Assembly (NCBI RefSeq): GCF_000419605.1
Contig: NZ_ATTI01000001.1
Location: 1,215,501-1,279,500 of the forward strand
Direction: 5' to 3'
DNA: 64,000 nt
DNA from: Sphingomonas phyllosphaerae 5.2
GTDB lineage: Bacteria > Pseudomonadota > Alphaproteobacteria > Sphingomonadales > Sphingomonadaceae
Part shown: positions 55,173 through 64,000 of the stretch, piece by piece
Layout of the letters: every line of letters begins with the position of its first letter
Numbering within the stretch: position 1 is the first letter of the stretch
Translations under genes and position numbers: made by a program
The notes under the pieces: model-generated
The model's input: the letters and a program-made list of their open reading frames with translations, nothing else
The model's database searches: none
Told to the model about the DNA's origin: nothing

Positions 55173-55291
55173 CGCCGCTCCATGCCACAACGCCCGCGTG
55201 CGGCACAGGCGGACGTGCGGCATTCGAACATCACCGTCGCCGGTCTATCCTCGAGCAGCAGCATTCCGCTGTTTCCCCTGGAGGAAGATTG

Positions 55292-56176
55292 ATGACCGTC
55301 GAAACACTCATCACACCCGCGCGTGCGCTGTTCGCGCTCGATCAGCTGGACGTTCAATTCGATCCGGCGCTCGGTACCCTGTGGACCTACATGCGCCCGC
55401 ACGCGCGCCCCAGCTTCAATCCCGGATTGCTCCACGACTTCGTGCAATGGCAGGACGACGTCGGCCTGGCGGTCGACAGCGGCGCGATGCCGATCCGCTA
55501 TCTGGTGCTCGGCTCGCACTTTCCCGGCGTGTTCTCGCTTGGCGGCGACCTGGATCTGTTCGCGCAGCTGATTCGCGGGCGCGACCGCGCGGCGTTGGTC
55601 AAATACGGTCAGGCGTGCGTGCAGATACTCCATCGCAACATGCTCGGGCTCGGGCGGCCGATCGTCACGATCGGGCTGGTCGAAGGCGACGCACTGGGCG
55701 GCGGGTTCGAAGCATTGCTGTCGTTCAACGTCGTCATCGCCGAGCGCGGCGCGACGTTCGGGCTGCCCGAGACGCTGTTCGGGCTGTTCCCCGGCATGGG
55801 CGCGCATTGCTTCCTCTCGCGGCGGCTGGGCGCCGCACGGGCCGAGCAGATGATCCTGAGCGGGCGCAGTTACACGGCCGAGGAATTGTACGACATGGGA
55901 CTGGTTCACGCGCTTGCCGAACCCGGTGACGGACGGCGGATGGTCGAGGACTATATCCGCGGCAACCGCCGCCGCCACAGCGCGCATTGCGCGATCTACG
56001 AGGCGTCGCGCGCGGTGAACCCGTTACCGCTCGCCGAGTTGGAGGCGGTGGTCGATCTATGGGCAGACGCGGCGCTACGTCTGGGGGAGACTGACCTGAA
56101 GCTGATGCGTCGATTGGTGGCAGCGCAGGTGAAACTGCTGGAGAAAGCGGGGCAGGTCACCGTGGCAGCGGATTGA
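55292..56176 (+). CDS. DSF signal synthase (RpfF-like crotonase)
   Basis: The 294-residue crotonase-fold protein matches RpfF from Xanthomonas along its length: VFSLGGDLDLFAQLI, EGDALGGGFEALLS and GLPETLFGLFPGMGA. The two catalytic Glu residues fall at E140 and E160, one position from E141 and E161 of RpfF. It should make a cis-2-unsaturated fatty acid (DSF) from an acyl-ACP by dehydration and thioester cleavage. ATG 55292 follows GAGGAAG. No rpfC/rpfG pair is visible nearby. A generic enoyl-CoA hydratase is the alternative. Confidence 0.82.
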   Translation: MTVETLITPARALFALDQLDVQFDPALGTLWTYMRPHARPSFNPGLLHDFVQWQDDVGLAVDSGAMPIRYLVLGSHFPGVFSLGGDLDLFAQLIRGRDRAALVKYGQACVQILHRNMLGLGRPIVTIGLVEGDALGGGFEALLSFNVVIAERGATFGLPETLFGLFPGMGAHCFLSRRLGAARAEQMILSGRSYTAEELYDMGLVHALAEPGDGRRMVEDYIRGNRRRHSAHCAIYEASRAVNPLPLAELEAVVDLWADAALRLGETDLKLMRRLVAAQVKLLEKAGQVTVAAD

Positions 56177-56229
56177 ATCGCGAGGACGACAGGCGCTCCC
56201 GGCATCGCTTCGAGGTCGGGGCGTCATCG

Positions 56230-57948
56230 TCACCGGAACAGGTTCGCCTTTGCCAGTTCGACCACTTCGTCGCCGCGGCCGCTCATGATCGCGCGGAGCG
56301 TGTAGAGGCTGAAGCCCTTCACCTGCTCGGCCTTGATCTTGGGCGGCATCGCGAGTTCCTGCGTTTCGGTCACGACGTCGACCAAGGCCGGACCATCATG
56401 TTCAAAGGCGGCACGTAGTGCCGCCTCCAGCTCGTCGGAGCGGGTGACGCGCGCACCAAAGAAGCCCATCTCGCGTGCGACCGCACCGAAATCGGGGTTC
56501 TGGAGCGAGACTGCGGTGTCGACATAGCCAGCGGCCTTCTGCTCCATCGCAACGAAGCCGAGCGTCGAATTGTTGAAGACGACGATCTTGATCGGAAGCT
56601 GCATCTGCACCGCCGTGAGCATGTCGCCCATCAGCATCGTCAGCCCGCCATCGCCGGACAGCGACACGACCTGTCGCCCCGGGAACGCCGCCTGAGCACC
56701 CAACGCCTGCGGCATCGCATTGGCCATCGAGCCGTGGTTGAACGATCCGATGAGTCGCCGACGCCCGTTCATCGTCAGATAGCGTGCTGCCCAGACCGCG
56801 GGGGTGCCGACGTCGGCGGTGAACACCGCGTCGCGGTCGGCGACCGCGTCGATGGTACGCGCGACGAATTGCGGGTGGAGCGGCTTTTCGCCATCGCGCG
56901 CGGTGGCGAGATCATCGAGCCCCTTGCGCGCCTTGGCGTAATGATCGCGTGCCTTGGTCAGGAACGTGTCGGAACGGCCAGGGGCGATGCGTTCGCGCAG
57001 CGCGCTCGCGGCTTCGCGCACGTCGGCGACGATGCCGATGTCGAGCTGAACGCGGCGGCCGAGCGCGGAAGGATCGCGATCGACCTGCGCGATCCTCGCC
57101 TTTTCGGGGTAGAAGTTGCGATACGGGAAATCGGTGCCGAGCATCAGCAGCGTGTCACAATCCATCATCGCGTGATAGCCGGACGAGAAGCCGATCAGGC
57201 CGGTCATGCCGACGTCGAACGGATTGTCCCATTCGATATATTCCTTGCCGCGATAGGCGTGGACGATCGGTGCTTGCAGCGCGGCGGCGAGCGCCACCAC
57301 CTCGTCATGCGCCCCGGCCACGCCGGCGCCACACAGCAAGGTGACGGCTTTCGATCCGTTGAGCAGTTCGGCGAGGCGATCGATCTCCGCGGCCTGCGGC
57401 ACGATCCGCGGCGGCACCGGTGCGGCGAAATCGGCGCGCGCGGCGGCGGGCGCGTCCTTCAGCGCGACGTCGCCGGGAATGACCAGCACCGCGACCCCCT
57501 GCTTGCCGATCGCGGTGCGCAGCGCGCGGTGGAGCAGTTCGGGCAATTGTTCGGGCGTCTGCACCATCTCGCAGAAGTGACTGCATTCGCGGAACAGCTC
57601 GGTCGGATGCGTCTCCTGGAAGTAGGACAGGCCGATCTCGCTCGACGGGATATGCGCAGCGATCGCGAGCACGGGAACACGGTTGCGCTGGCAATCGAAT
57701 AACCCGTTGATCAGATGGAGGTTGCCGGGGCCGCAACTGCCTGCGCAGACCGCAAGCGCGCCGGTAGCGGCAGCCTCCGCACCGGCCGAAAACGCGGCGA
57801 CCTCTTCGTGGCGGACGTGCATCCACTCGATCTTGCCCGAACGGCGCAGGCTGTCGTTGATCGCGTTGAGGCTGTCGCCGGTTACGCCCCAGATCCGCTC
57901 GACGCCCGCCGCGGCCAGTGTTTCGGTGATGAGGTCGGCGATCTGCAT
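56230..57948 (-). CDS. poxB: Thiamine-diphosphate pyruvate oxidase/dehydrogenase (PoxB-like)
   Basis: The 572-residue protein has an N-terminal PYR domain ([30 protein letters not shown]), a central FAD/Rossmann-like domain (about 190-320) and a C-terminal TPP domain with [11 protein letters not shown]...FNNSTLG. The Glu of HEEVAAF activates TPP. It should oxidise pyruvate to acetate and CO2, passing electrons to ubiquinone at the membrane. The C-terminal helix ([12 protein letters not shown]) fits the lipid-activated tail of PoxB. ATG 57948 has AAGGAC upstream. Confidence 0.88.
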   Translation of the reverse strand: MQIADLITETLAAAGVERIWGVTGDSLNAINDSLRRSGKIEWMHVRHEEVAAFSAGAEAAATGALAVCAGSCGPGNLHLINGLFDCQRNRVPVLAIAAHIPSSEIGLSYFQETHPTELFRECSHFCEMVQTPEQLPELLHRALRTAIGKQGVAVLVIPGDVALKDAPAAARADFAAPVPPRIVPQAAEIDRLAELLNGSKAVTLLCGAGVAGAHDEVVALAAALQAPIVHAYRGKEYIEWDNPFDVGMTGLIGFSSGYHAMMDCDTLLMLGTDFPYRNFYPEKARIAQVDRDPSALGRRVQLDIGIVADVREAASALRERIAPGRSDTFLTKARDHYAKARKGLDDLATARDGEKPLHPQFVARTIDAVADRDAVFTADVGTPAVWAARYLTMNGRRRLIGSFNHGSMANAMPQALGAQAAFPGRQVVSLSGDGGLTMLMGDMLTAVQMQLPIKIVVFNNSTLGFVAMEQKAAGYVDTAVSLQNPDFGAVAREMGFFGARVTRSDELEAALRAAFEHDGPALVDVVTETQELAMPPKIKAEQVKGFSLYTLRAIMSGRGDEVVELAKANLFR

Positions 57949-58069
57949 GGCATGTCCTTCACTGGCGCTGCCCGGGTGGAGCGTTCGCGAGGGGGAAACC
58001 AGCGGGGTCGCGATTGGCTTCGTGCAATCGCTGCAATCGTGCGTGCCGGCACGCACATGCGCCGTCGCA

Positions 58070-59995
58070 TCAGGGCCGGGGATCGTCCGCCAGGAGTGCT
58101 GCGACGTCGTCGGCGGGCATCGGGCGCGCCAGCAGATAGCCCTGCACCGCGTCGCACCGCGTGCGGCGGAGGTGCTCGAGCTGCGCGGGTGTCTCGACCC
58201 CTTCGGCGACGGTGCGCATCCCGAGCTTGGCGGCGAGATCGACGACGGTCTGGACGATCGCGATCGATGCCGGGCTGTGATTCAGATCGGTGATGAAGGA
58301 GCGGTCGATCTTCAGGGTCTGAAACGGGAAGCGTGTGAGATAACTAAGCGACGAATAGCCGGTACCGAAATCATCGAGCGTCGTACGCACGCGCAGCCGG
58401 TTGAGCGCTTCCAACGCCGCCAGCGATGCCTCGACATCGTCGAGCAGCACCGATTCCGTCACTTCGAGGTTCAGGCGTTCCGGAGCGAGCCCTGTGCTTC
58501 GCAAGGCGTCGAGCACCACCGCCGGTAGATGCGTGGCGCGCAACTGGATCGGCGACAGGTTCACTGCGATCGTGACGTGCGGCGGCCAGTCGCGTGCGAC
58601 GCGGCACGCCTGATGGAGCACCCAATTGCCGATCGTGTCGATCAGCCCGTTATCCTCCGCGATCGGGATGAACTCGGCAGGGGAGACGGCACCGTGGCGG
58701 CGGTTGGTCCAGCGCAGCAGCACCTCGCACGAGGTGATACGATCGTCGACCAGGTCGAAGATCGGCTGGAAGCGCAAGTCGAACTCGCCGCGGTCTAGCG
58801 CTCCTTGCAATTCGCTGCCCAGCTGACGACGGCGCTCGATCTTCTCATCCATGACCGGTTCGTAGAAATATAGCTGGCCGCGTCCGCTTTCCTTGGCACG
58901 GTAGAGGGCAAGGTCGGCGTTCTTGAGCAACGTGTCGGCGTCGCGGCCGTTCTCCGGCGACACCGCCACGCCGATCGAGGCGCTGGTGCGCAGGCTGTGG
59001 CCGTCGTGCGCGACCGGCGCGCGCACCGCATCGAGGATCGCAGCACCGATCGCCGCCGCCTCGTCAGGGTCGCCGACCACGCGGACGATCGCGAATTCGT
59101 CGCCACCGAGCCGCGCCACGACGCTGTCGGCGCCGAAGCGATCGCGCAGGCGCCCGGCGACCGCGGCGAGCAAGGCGTTGCCAGCCAGGTGGCCGAAGGT
59201 GTCGTTGACCTCCTTGAAGCGATCGAGATCGAGCCAGTAGAGCGCCAGGCGACCGGCGGTGGAGGAGCGGCTGGCCAGTCGATCCTCGAACTGTTCGCGG
59301 AAGGCCGTGCGGTTCGACAGACCCGTCAGGTCGTCGCGGCGGGCGGCCGCGGCGTGATGTTCGGCAAGCGCCGCTTTCTCGTGGCTGACGATCGTCGCCT
59401 TCAGGATCGCGCCATAGGTCTGGAGCGTGATGTCCACCATCGCGATGACGAACATCAGGATCACCAGCGCCAGCACCGCTTTCAGCGGCTCAAGCGCGAT
59501 CAGAAGCCCGGCGACCAGCGGCAGCGAGGCGAGACACAATTGCGCCAGCGCGATCTGCGGGCGTCCGGCATTGCGTCCTGCGATCCCCGCGGCATAGCCA
59601 ATCGCGGTGGTGACGGCGAGCAGCGGCAACACGCCATCGTGCGCGCGCGTCAGCGTCAGGAAACCAAACAGGCCGAGCAGGCCGGAATAGGCCAGCGCGC
59701 CGAGCCGATATTGCAGTTCGTGGCGGCGTGCCGACGCAGCGTCCTGCGGGTGGCAGCGCATCGTGTCGGCGATCCGGACGATGCCGATCAGGCCGATCGA
59801 TCCGGCGCACCCCGCCAGCCACGCGTCGTTCGCAGCCCAGGCGACGACAGCGGCGATCATCGTGCTGGTCAGTGCACCGATGATCAGCGACTGCGGCGAG
59901 GCATAAAGCGATTCGACCAGCACCGCGCGCACCTGCGCCGTGATCCGGCTGTCGGACTGGCGTAGCTGTTTCAGCCGGACGATCAGGCGCGCCAT
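58070..59995 (-). CDS. Membrane GGDEF-EAL protein
   Basis: The 641-residue protein has about six TM helices (35-200), a GGDEF domain with GGDEF at 297-301 and an EAL domain with EVL at 424-426 (CEVLLRW), NLSPIQL, EVTESV, DDFGTG and TVAEGVET. The Ala-to-Val change at the EAL motif keeps the Glu; it is seen in active enzymes. The sensor region matches no domain I can name. It may both make and degrade c-di-GMP. Confidence 0.88.
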   Translation of the reverse strand: MARLIVRLKQLRQSDSRITAQVRAVLVESLYASPQSLIIGALTSTMIAAVVAWAANDAWLAGCAGSIGLIGIVRIADTMRCHPQDAASARRHELQYRLGALAYSGLLGLFGFLTLTRAHDGVLPLLAVTTAIGYAAGIAGRNAGRPQIALAQLCLASLPLVAGLLIALEPLKAVLALVILMFVIAMVDITLQTYGAILKATIVSHEKAALAEHHAAAARRDDLTGLSNRTAFREQFEDRLASRSSTAGRLALYWLDLDRFKEVNDTFGHLAGNALLAAVAGRLRDRFGADSVVARLGGDEFAIVRVVGDPDEAAAIGAAILDAVRAPVAHDGHSLRTSASIGVAVSPENGRDADTLLKNADLALYRAKESGRGQLYFYEPVMDEKIERRRQLGSELQGALDRGEFDLRFQPIFDLVDDRITSCEVLLRWTNRRHGAVSPAEFIPIAEDNGLIDTIGNWVLHQACRVARDWPPHVTIAVNLSPIQLRATHLPAVVLDALRSTGLAPERLNLEVTESVLLDDVEASLAALEALNRLRVRTTLDDFGTGYSSLSYLTRFPFQTLKIDRSFITDLNHSPASIAIVQTVVDLAAKLGMRTVAEGVETPAQLEHLRRTRCDAVQGYLLARPMPADDVAALLADDPRP

Positions 59996-60068
59996 GACAT
60001 GCTCATGTGCCGCAAACTATCTCCAATCCCTGAATGACCAAAGGCGAACCGCGAATTATCGTTTTTCC

Positions 60069-60761
60069 TCAACGGGAAAGTGAGGAAGGTCGCGCCGGTG
60101 GGCGACCGCCACGCTCGTAGAACAGGTGCGGACCGACCCGGCCGACCTTTACCAGCGAGTCGCGCCAATAGGGGACCACCCAGTCCGCGTGGTAATGCGT
60201 TGCGCGCCCGACGTCGGCGAAGACGCCGCCCGAGAGGGCGCCGCGTGCGCGGCGGCGCGCACTGGCCCAGCCGCTATGCTGCGGACGACGCGCAAACGAG
60301 CGGTCGCAGGTGAACGAGAACTGGCAGCCGGTGACGCGCGCAGCGCCTTGATAGACGACGCCGCAGACCGTCTTCGGGAAGCCGGGGCGGCGAACGCGGT
60401 TCAGCACGACCTGCATCACCGCGCGCTGCCCGCGACTGTCGTTGCCGACCTCGTAGAGCGCGGCGGTCGCAAGGCAATCGGCGGCCTGCGCGCGCGCCGC
60501 GGGACCGCCGCGGAATCGGTAGGGCGCCGCGGCGCGACGGCGGACGATCGGTACGGCGGCGTTGGAAGCGCGTGCCTGCGCCATCGACAGGGGACGGACC
60601 GGATCGGGCGACAACGTGGTGCGCGGGCCGAGCAGCGCAATCGCGATCACCGCCAGCGTCGCGATGCCGAGCAGCAGCCACCAGCGCCGCAGCGTGGCGT
60701 CGCGGCGACGCTGCCGACGCTGCCGGCTGCGCTTGCGGGGGACGGGACGATGCTGGGCCAC
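60069..60761 (-). CDS. SleB-type cell-wall hydrolase
   Basis: The 230-residue protein starts at GTG 60761 with a basic stretch (RKRSRQRRQRRRDATLRR) before one TM helix (WWLLLGIATLAVIAIALLG). A hydrolase_2 domain follows (YEVGNDSRGQRAVMQVVLNRV, FPKTVCGVVYQ, CQFSFTCDR, ATHYHADWVVPYW), with the catalytic Glu in YEVGND. It is a membrane-anchored lytic transglycosylase-like enzyme, acting on peptidoglycan outside the inner membrane. The start is uncertain; in-frame starts lie up to 60896. Confidence 0.8.
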   Translation of the reverse strand: MAQHRPVPRKRSRQRRQRRRDATLRRWWLLLGIATLAVIAIALLGPRTTLSPDPVRPLSMAQARASNAAVPIVRRRAAAPYRFRGGPAARAQAADCLATAALYEVGNDSRGQRAVMQVVLNRVRRPGFPKTVCGVVYQGAARVTGCQFSFTCDRSFARRPQHSGWASARRRARGALSGGVFADVGRATHYHADWVVPYWRDSLVKVGRVGPHLFYERGGRPPARPSSLSR

Positions 60762-61016
60762 GCGAGCGCGCTTACATCGTCGCGCGGGGGCGGCGCCAGT
60801 CGCGGGACCGGAAGGCTGGCCATGCTGGCACCTGCCCGAAAATGGAGCATTATCGCGGCGCGAACCTGTCGCGGTTGATGGTATTCCAGCATCCACACTG
60901 ATATGTATCGAGTGACATCGCGCCGGGATGCCGAGTGACGGGCGTTCGTCCGACGGGCGGCGGGCTGTTGCACGCAGTGTCGGTTTCCCGGAGCCGGTCC
61001 GGCGGTTGGGGGCAAT

Positions 61017-61805
61017 TTGTCGATCTTACGACGCAACAATGTGCGGATCGCCGGCAGCGGCGAGCGCGCGATCATCTTCGCGCACGGCTTCGGGTGCGAC
61101 CAGAACATGTGGCGCCTGGTAGCGCCGGCGTTCGAGCGCGATTTCCGCACGATCCTGTTCGACCACGTCGGTGCCGGCGGATCGGACCTGTCGGCTTACG
61201 AGCCGGCACGCTACGGGGATCTGTCGAGCTATGCCGCTGATGTAGGCGAAATTTGCAACGCGCTCGACCTGCGCGATGCGATCTTCGTCGGACATTCGGT
61301 GAGCGCCATCATCGGCGTGCTCGCCTCGCTCGCCGATCCGGCACGCTTCGCCGCACTGGTGCTGGTCAGCCCATCGCCGCGCTACATCGACGACGGCGCA
61401 TACAAGGGCGGGTTCTCGGCCGGCGACATCGACGAGTTGCTGGCGTCGCTGGCGGACAATCACCTCGGCTGGTCGGCGATGATGGCGCCCGTCATCATGG
61501 GAAATGCCGACCGGCCCGAATTGGGCGAGGAACTGACCAACAGCTTCTGCCGCACCGAGCCTTCGATCGCGCGCGATTTCGCGCGGGTGACGTTCACGTC
61601 CGACAATCGCGCCGACCTGTACAAGGTGACGACGCGCACGCTGATCCTGCAATGTCGCGAGGACGCGATCGCGCCGGTCGAGGTGGGGCAGTACGTGCAC
61701 GACGCGATCGCGGGCAGCACGCTGGTGATCCTCGACGCCACCGGGCATTGCCCCAACCTCAGCGCACCCGCCGAGGTCGTCGCTGCAATCCGCGCCTTTG
61801 TCTGA
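61017..61805 (+). CDS. RsbQ-like alpha/beta hydrolase
   Basis: The 262-residue protein resembles RsbQ of Bacillus throughout: FAHGFGCDQNMW, LFDHVGAGGSDLSAY, VGHSVSAIIG, LILQCREDAIAP and GHCPNLS. S94, D216 and H244 match the RsbQ triad (S96, D219, H247) with a small offset. RsbQ makes or processes an unknown hydrophobic signal sensed by the PAS domain of RsbP. Start is TTG 61017 with GGGGG upstream. Its end overlaps a PAS kinase gene by 8 bp, so the Bacillus pairing of hydrolase and PAS sensor is kept here with a kinase output. Confidence 0.88.
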   Translation: MSILRRNNVRIAGSGERAIIFAHGFGCDQNMWRLVAPAFERDFRTILFDHVGAGGSDLSAYEPARYGDLSSYAADVGEICNALDLRDAIFVGHSVSAIIGVLASLADPARFAALVLVSPSPRYIDDGAYKGGFSAGDIDELLASLADNHLGWSAMMAPVIMGNADRPELGEELTNSFCRTEPSIARDFARVTFTSDNRADLYKVTTRTLILQCREDAIAPVEVGQYVHDAIAGSTLVILDATGHCPNLSAPAEVVAAIRAFV

Positions 61806-62925
61806 GGCGCTCGCGCTCGATGCGCTTCCCTGCGGCGTGCTGACGGTCCGGGCCGACGGCATCGTCGCGCATGCGAACCGGCGCATCGCCGAGTGGCTGG
61901 GGACGGACGCGACGGCGCTGGCCGGGCAGCGGCTTAGCCGGTTGCTGGGCGTACCGACGCGCATCTTCTACGAGACCAATATATCGCCGCTGTTGCGGAT
62001 GCAGGGGTTCGTCGATGAGGTGGCGATGGATTTCGTCGCGAGCGGCGGCGCGAAGGTGCCGTGCCTGGTCAACGGCGCCGAGCAGCGCGACGCCGATGGC
62101 ACGCTGGTCGCGACGCAGTTCGCGATCTTCCGGGCGGCCGAGCGGCGGCGCTACGAACGCGCGCTGATCGACACGCATCAGGCCAGCGAGCGGGTGGTGC
62201 TGGCCGAGCGGGCGACGTCGCATCTGCGTGAACAGTTCATCGCAGTGCTGGGCCACGACCTGCGCAACCCGCTGGCCGCGATCGACAGCGGGATCCAGTT
62301 GCTGGTGCGGCGCGAGGCCGTGAGCGAGCAGGGGCAGCAGGTGCTCTCGCTGATGCACGGCAGCGTGATGCGCGCGTCGGAGCTGATCGACAACGTTCTC
62401 GATTTCGCGCGCGGGCGACTGGGTGGAGGACTGGGCCTCAGCCGCGATGCGACTGCGCCACTGGCGCCGGTGCTGGAGCAGGTGGTCGCGGAGATCGTGT
62501 CGGTGGCACCGGACCGGATGATCCGCAGCGAGATCGCCATCGTCGATCCGGTCGATTGCGACCGGGCGCGGATCGGGCAGATGCTGTCGAACCTGCTCGG
62601 CAATGCTGTGACGCACGGGTCACCGACCGAGCCGATTACGGTGCGCGCGTGGACCGGGGAGGGCCGGCTCACGATCGCGGTCGCGAATGGCGGCGCGCCG
62701 ATCGACGAGCCGACGCGGCAGAAGTTGTTCCACCCTTTCTTTCGCGGCGAGTTGCGGCCGAACCAGGACGGGCTCGGGCTGGGGCTGCACATCGCCTCGC
62801 AGATCGCCGCTGCGCACGGCGGCACGCTGGACGTGACGTCCGACAGCCGCGAGACGTGCTTCACGTTCGTGATGCCGGTGCGGCCGGATGAGGAAGGCCA
62901 GGGGCGCGGCGAAGGTCAGTGCTGA
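61798..62925 (+). CDS. PAS-domain sensor histidine kinase paired with RsbQ-like hydrolase
   Basis: The 375-residue soluble kinase has PAS (about 5-115; PCGVLTVRADGIVAHANRR), a short linker helix, HisKA with H153 in VLGHDLRNPLAAI, and HATPase with N266-region LSNLLGNAVTH and GLGLGLHIAS. TTG 61798 overlaps the hydrolase stop. The PAS domain is the likely target of the hydrolase product. No response regulator lies next to it, so the output is unknown. Confidence 0.85.
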   Translation: MSEALALDALPCGVLTVRADGIVAHANRRIAEWLGTDATALAGQRLSRLLGVPTRIFYETNISPLLRMQGFVDEVAMDFVASGGAKVPCLVNGAEQRDADGTLVATQFAIFRAAERRRYERALIDTHQASERVVLAERATSHLREQFIAVLGHDLRNPLAAIDSGIQLLVRREAVSEQGQQVLSLMHGSVMRASELIDNVLDFARGRLGGGLGLSRDATAPLAPVLEQVVAEIVSVAPDRMIRSEIAIVDPVDCDRARIGQMLSNLLGNAVTHGSPTEPITVRAWTGEGRLTIAVANGGAPIDEPTRQKLFHPFFRGELRPNQDGLGLGLHIASQIAAAHGGTLDVTSDSRETCFTFVMPVRPDEEGQGRGEGQC

Positions 62926-62959
62926 AGATGCGTCAGCATCGCCCGCGCGCAGACGACGG

Positions 62960-63454
62960 TCACCAGCCGCGGCTGCCGGGGATGCCCTTGAACGGACCGA
63001 CGACGCGGGACGTGATCCAGCCGCCGTAGAACTCGCCGGGCTGCGGGGTCACGGTCTCACCGTCGACGGTGCAGCGGTCGAATGGGGCGGCGTAGAAGGA
63101 GACGTGATCGCGCAGCGCCGCGAACGCCGGGGTGGGGTTGGCGTAACTCCAGCCGACGCGCGGCAACACGAGACCGCCGACGACGACGTCCCAGTAAGTG
63201 GCGGCGCCCTTCCACTCGCAAAACGAACTACCGTCCGCGCGGCGCAGCACGCCGGGGGCGATGTCCGCGCGCGGTATGTAATAGCCGGGCGGATGGCTCG
63301 TCTCCAGCGTGCGGATCGCGGCGCGCGTCTCGGCGATGATCCGGCCGCCGTGCTCGATCCGGATGTGTGCGTCGGTCGGCTGGGCGATGGCAGGGCGCGG
63401 GTAGGCCCAGACGCTCTCCTGACCGGGGGCGGCGGGATCGGGACGCGGCCTCAT
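62960..63454 (-). CDS. DUF427 protein
   Basis: The 164-residue protein has two DUF427-type segments: VWAYPRPAIAQPTDAHIRIEHGG and ADGSSFCEWKGAATYWDV, then SYANPTPAFAALRDHVSFYAAPFDRCTVDGE, and FYGGWITSRVVGPFKG. The fold is an all-beta jelly-roll-like domain of unknown role. Its ATG overlaps the stop of the DCC gene (ATGA), forming a coupled chain. Confidence 0.85.
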   Translation of the reverse strand: MRPRPDPAAPGQESVWAYPRPAIAQPTDAHIRIEHGGRIIAETRAAIRTLETSHPPGYYIPRADIAPGVLRRADGSSFCEWKGAATYWDVVVGGLVLPRVGWSYANPTPAFAALRDHVSFYAAPFDRCTVDGETVTPQPGEFYGGWITSRVVGPFKGIPGSRGW

Positions 63455-63813
63455 GACGGTAGCACCCGTCGGGCGGCGCGCTGCAGCGATGGCCGGAGGC
63501 GCAGGAAGCCGAGATAGCCAATCTCCAGCCCGCGCAGCATGATAGGGGCACGGGCGAGCAAGCCGAGCGGCCGGAGCAGCGGGATCGCGCGCCACATCGC
63601 CGCGAAGGCCGCAGCGCCGGAAAGCAGTTCGCCATCCTCACGGGCGTGGAAGCGGGCGAGCAAGGCACGCCGATCGAGCGGGCAGGTGTCCGGGCCGGAC
63701 GTGCTCGCATCGACGAAGCGGATTGCGCCGCGCGTGTCGAGGCGGCGCATCAGCGCAATTTCGGCGCGGCAGAGCGGGCAGGCGCCATCGTGCCAGACGG
63801 TAAGGTCGGTCAT
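63451..63813 (-). CDS. DCC-family thiol-disulfide protein (DUF393)
   Basis: The 120-residue protein has the redox motif DGACPLCRAEIALMRR near the start, followed by IRFVDAS and LLSGAAAFAAMWRAIPLLRPLG. This is the DCC family, related to thioredoxin-like disulfide proteins. ATG 63813 overlaps the stop of the upstream kinase gene (ATGA), so start 63813 is chosen over an in-frame ATG at 63822. Confidence 0.87.
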   Translation of the reverse strand: MTDLTVWHDGACPLCRAEIALMRRLDTRGAIRFVDASTSGPDTCPLDRRALLARFHAREDGELLSGAAAFAAMWRAIPLLRPLGLLARAPIMLRGLEIGYLGFLRLRPSLQRAARRVLPS

Positions 63814-64000
63814 CGGGAGCATATGGTGACGTTCGAGCCCGTTGCATCGGCGATTTCGACGCGCCGGTGCGCGAAAACGAGCCGAACGATCAGGCCGGGT
63901 GCCGCATCGTCCATCGTGACGCGCGCGCCCATTCGCGCCGCGGCGGAGCGGACGACCGCGAGGCCGAGTCCGCTGCCGTCCGGGCCGTCGGCGGGGGCGA
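63810..64000 (-). CDS. Sensor kinase C-terminus (5' end outside window)
   Basis: The minus strand is open from the right edge to a stop at 63810. The translated part has DGSGLGLAVVRSAAARMGARV, the G2 box of a HATPase_c domain, and then IVRLVFAHRR. It is the tail of a histidine kinase coupled to the DCC and DUF427 genes by overlapping stops and starts. Confidence 0.8.
   Translation of the reverse strand, partial: APADGPDGSGLGLAVVRSAAARMGARVTMDDAAPGLIVRLVFAHRRVEIADATGSNVTICSR

Noticed and set aside
60935..61240. Open frame overlapping the start of the RsbQ-like gene
   Set aside because: It is in a different frame from the hydrolase, has no family resemblance and starts at a poor site.

Overview
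The window is GC-rich DNA of a Sphingomonas-like alphaproteobacterium (Sphingomonadales). The evidence is the high GC content, a SusD-less TonB receptor next to glycoside hydrolases, many Tat-type or Ala-rich signal peptides, the alphaproteobacterial mreBCD-mrdA-rodA order, and several families typical of the group. These include CsbD/entericidin stress proteins, two-Asp aspartyl proteases and PAS-LuxR regulators. No insertion sequence, prophage, plasmid origin or CRISPR array was seen. The assignment rests on gene content and protein resemblance only.

Layout: 0-5.3 kb holds a PAS-LuxR regulator tail, small stress and envelope proteins, two tandem ferritin-like Tat proteins and an outer-membrane barrel. 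5.6-8.8 kb holds a sugar O-acetyltransferase, a GH27 alpha-galactosidase-like enzyme, a dienelactone hydrolase and a STAS-like protein. 8.8-15.4 kb holds a CHASE2-EAL protein translationally coupled to a TpsB/FhaC-type transporter, divergent from a FecR-domain protein with a giant Ala-rich coiled coil. 15.8-20.4 kb holds two SDRs, an aldo/keto reductase, a lipoprotein esterase and a DEDDh exonuclease. 20.6-27.1 kb is a glycan-use locus: GH29 fucosidase and two SGNH esterases, divergent from a TonB receptor. 27.2-32.9 kb holds a PAS-GGDEF-EAL protein and a full set of phosphorelay parts (Hpt; LuxR-type regulator; hybrid kinase; lone receiver). After a gene-poor, possibly decayed 0.9 kb, 33.8-43.2 kb is a surface region: a 1458-residue trimeric autotransporter adhesin, two small unknown genes, and a chaperone-usher fimbrial operon. 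A tRNA-Lys(CTT) follows, then the elongasome genes mreB-mreC-mreD-mrdA-rodA (minus strand) and divergent mutL. 51.2-60.8 kb holds a PHB-depolymerase-like esterase with an RHH regulator, an aspartyl protease, an EAL protein, a YaiI protein, a likely DSF signal synthase (RpfF-like), pyruvate oxidase, a GGDEF-EAL protein and a SleB-type hydrolase. The right end holds an RsbQ-like hydrolase overlapping a PAS kinase, then DUF427 and DCC-family genes and a truncated kinase.

The recurring theme is sensing and surface life. Four c-di-GMP proteins, a phosphorelay, a DSF synthase, a hydrolase/PAS-kinase pair, a TpsB transporter, a trimeric adhesin and fimbriae lie within one 64 kb stretch. The items most worth a second look are the CHASE2-EAL/TpsB/FecR locus, the RpfF-like synthase and the RsbQ/PAS-kinase pair.
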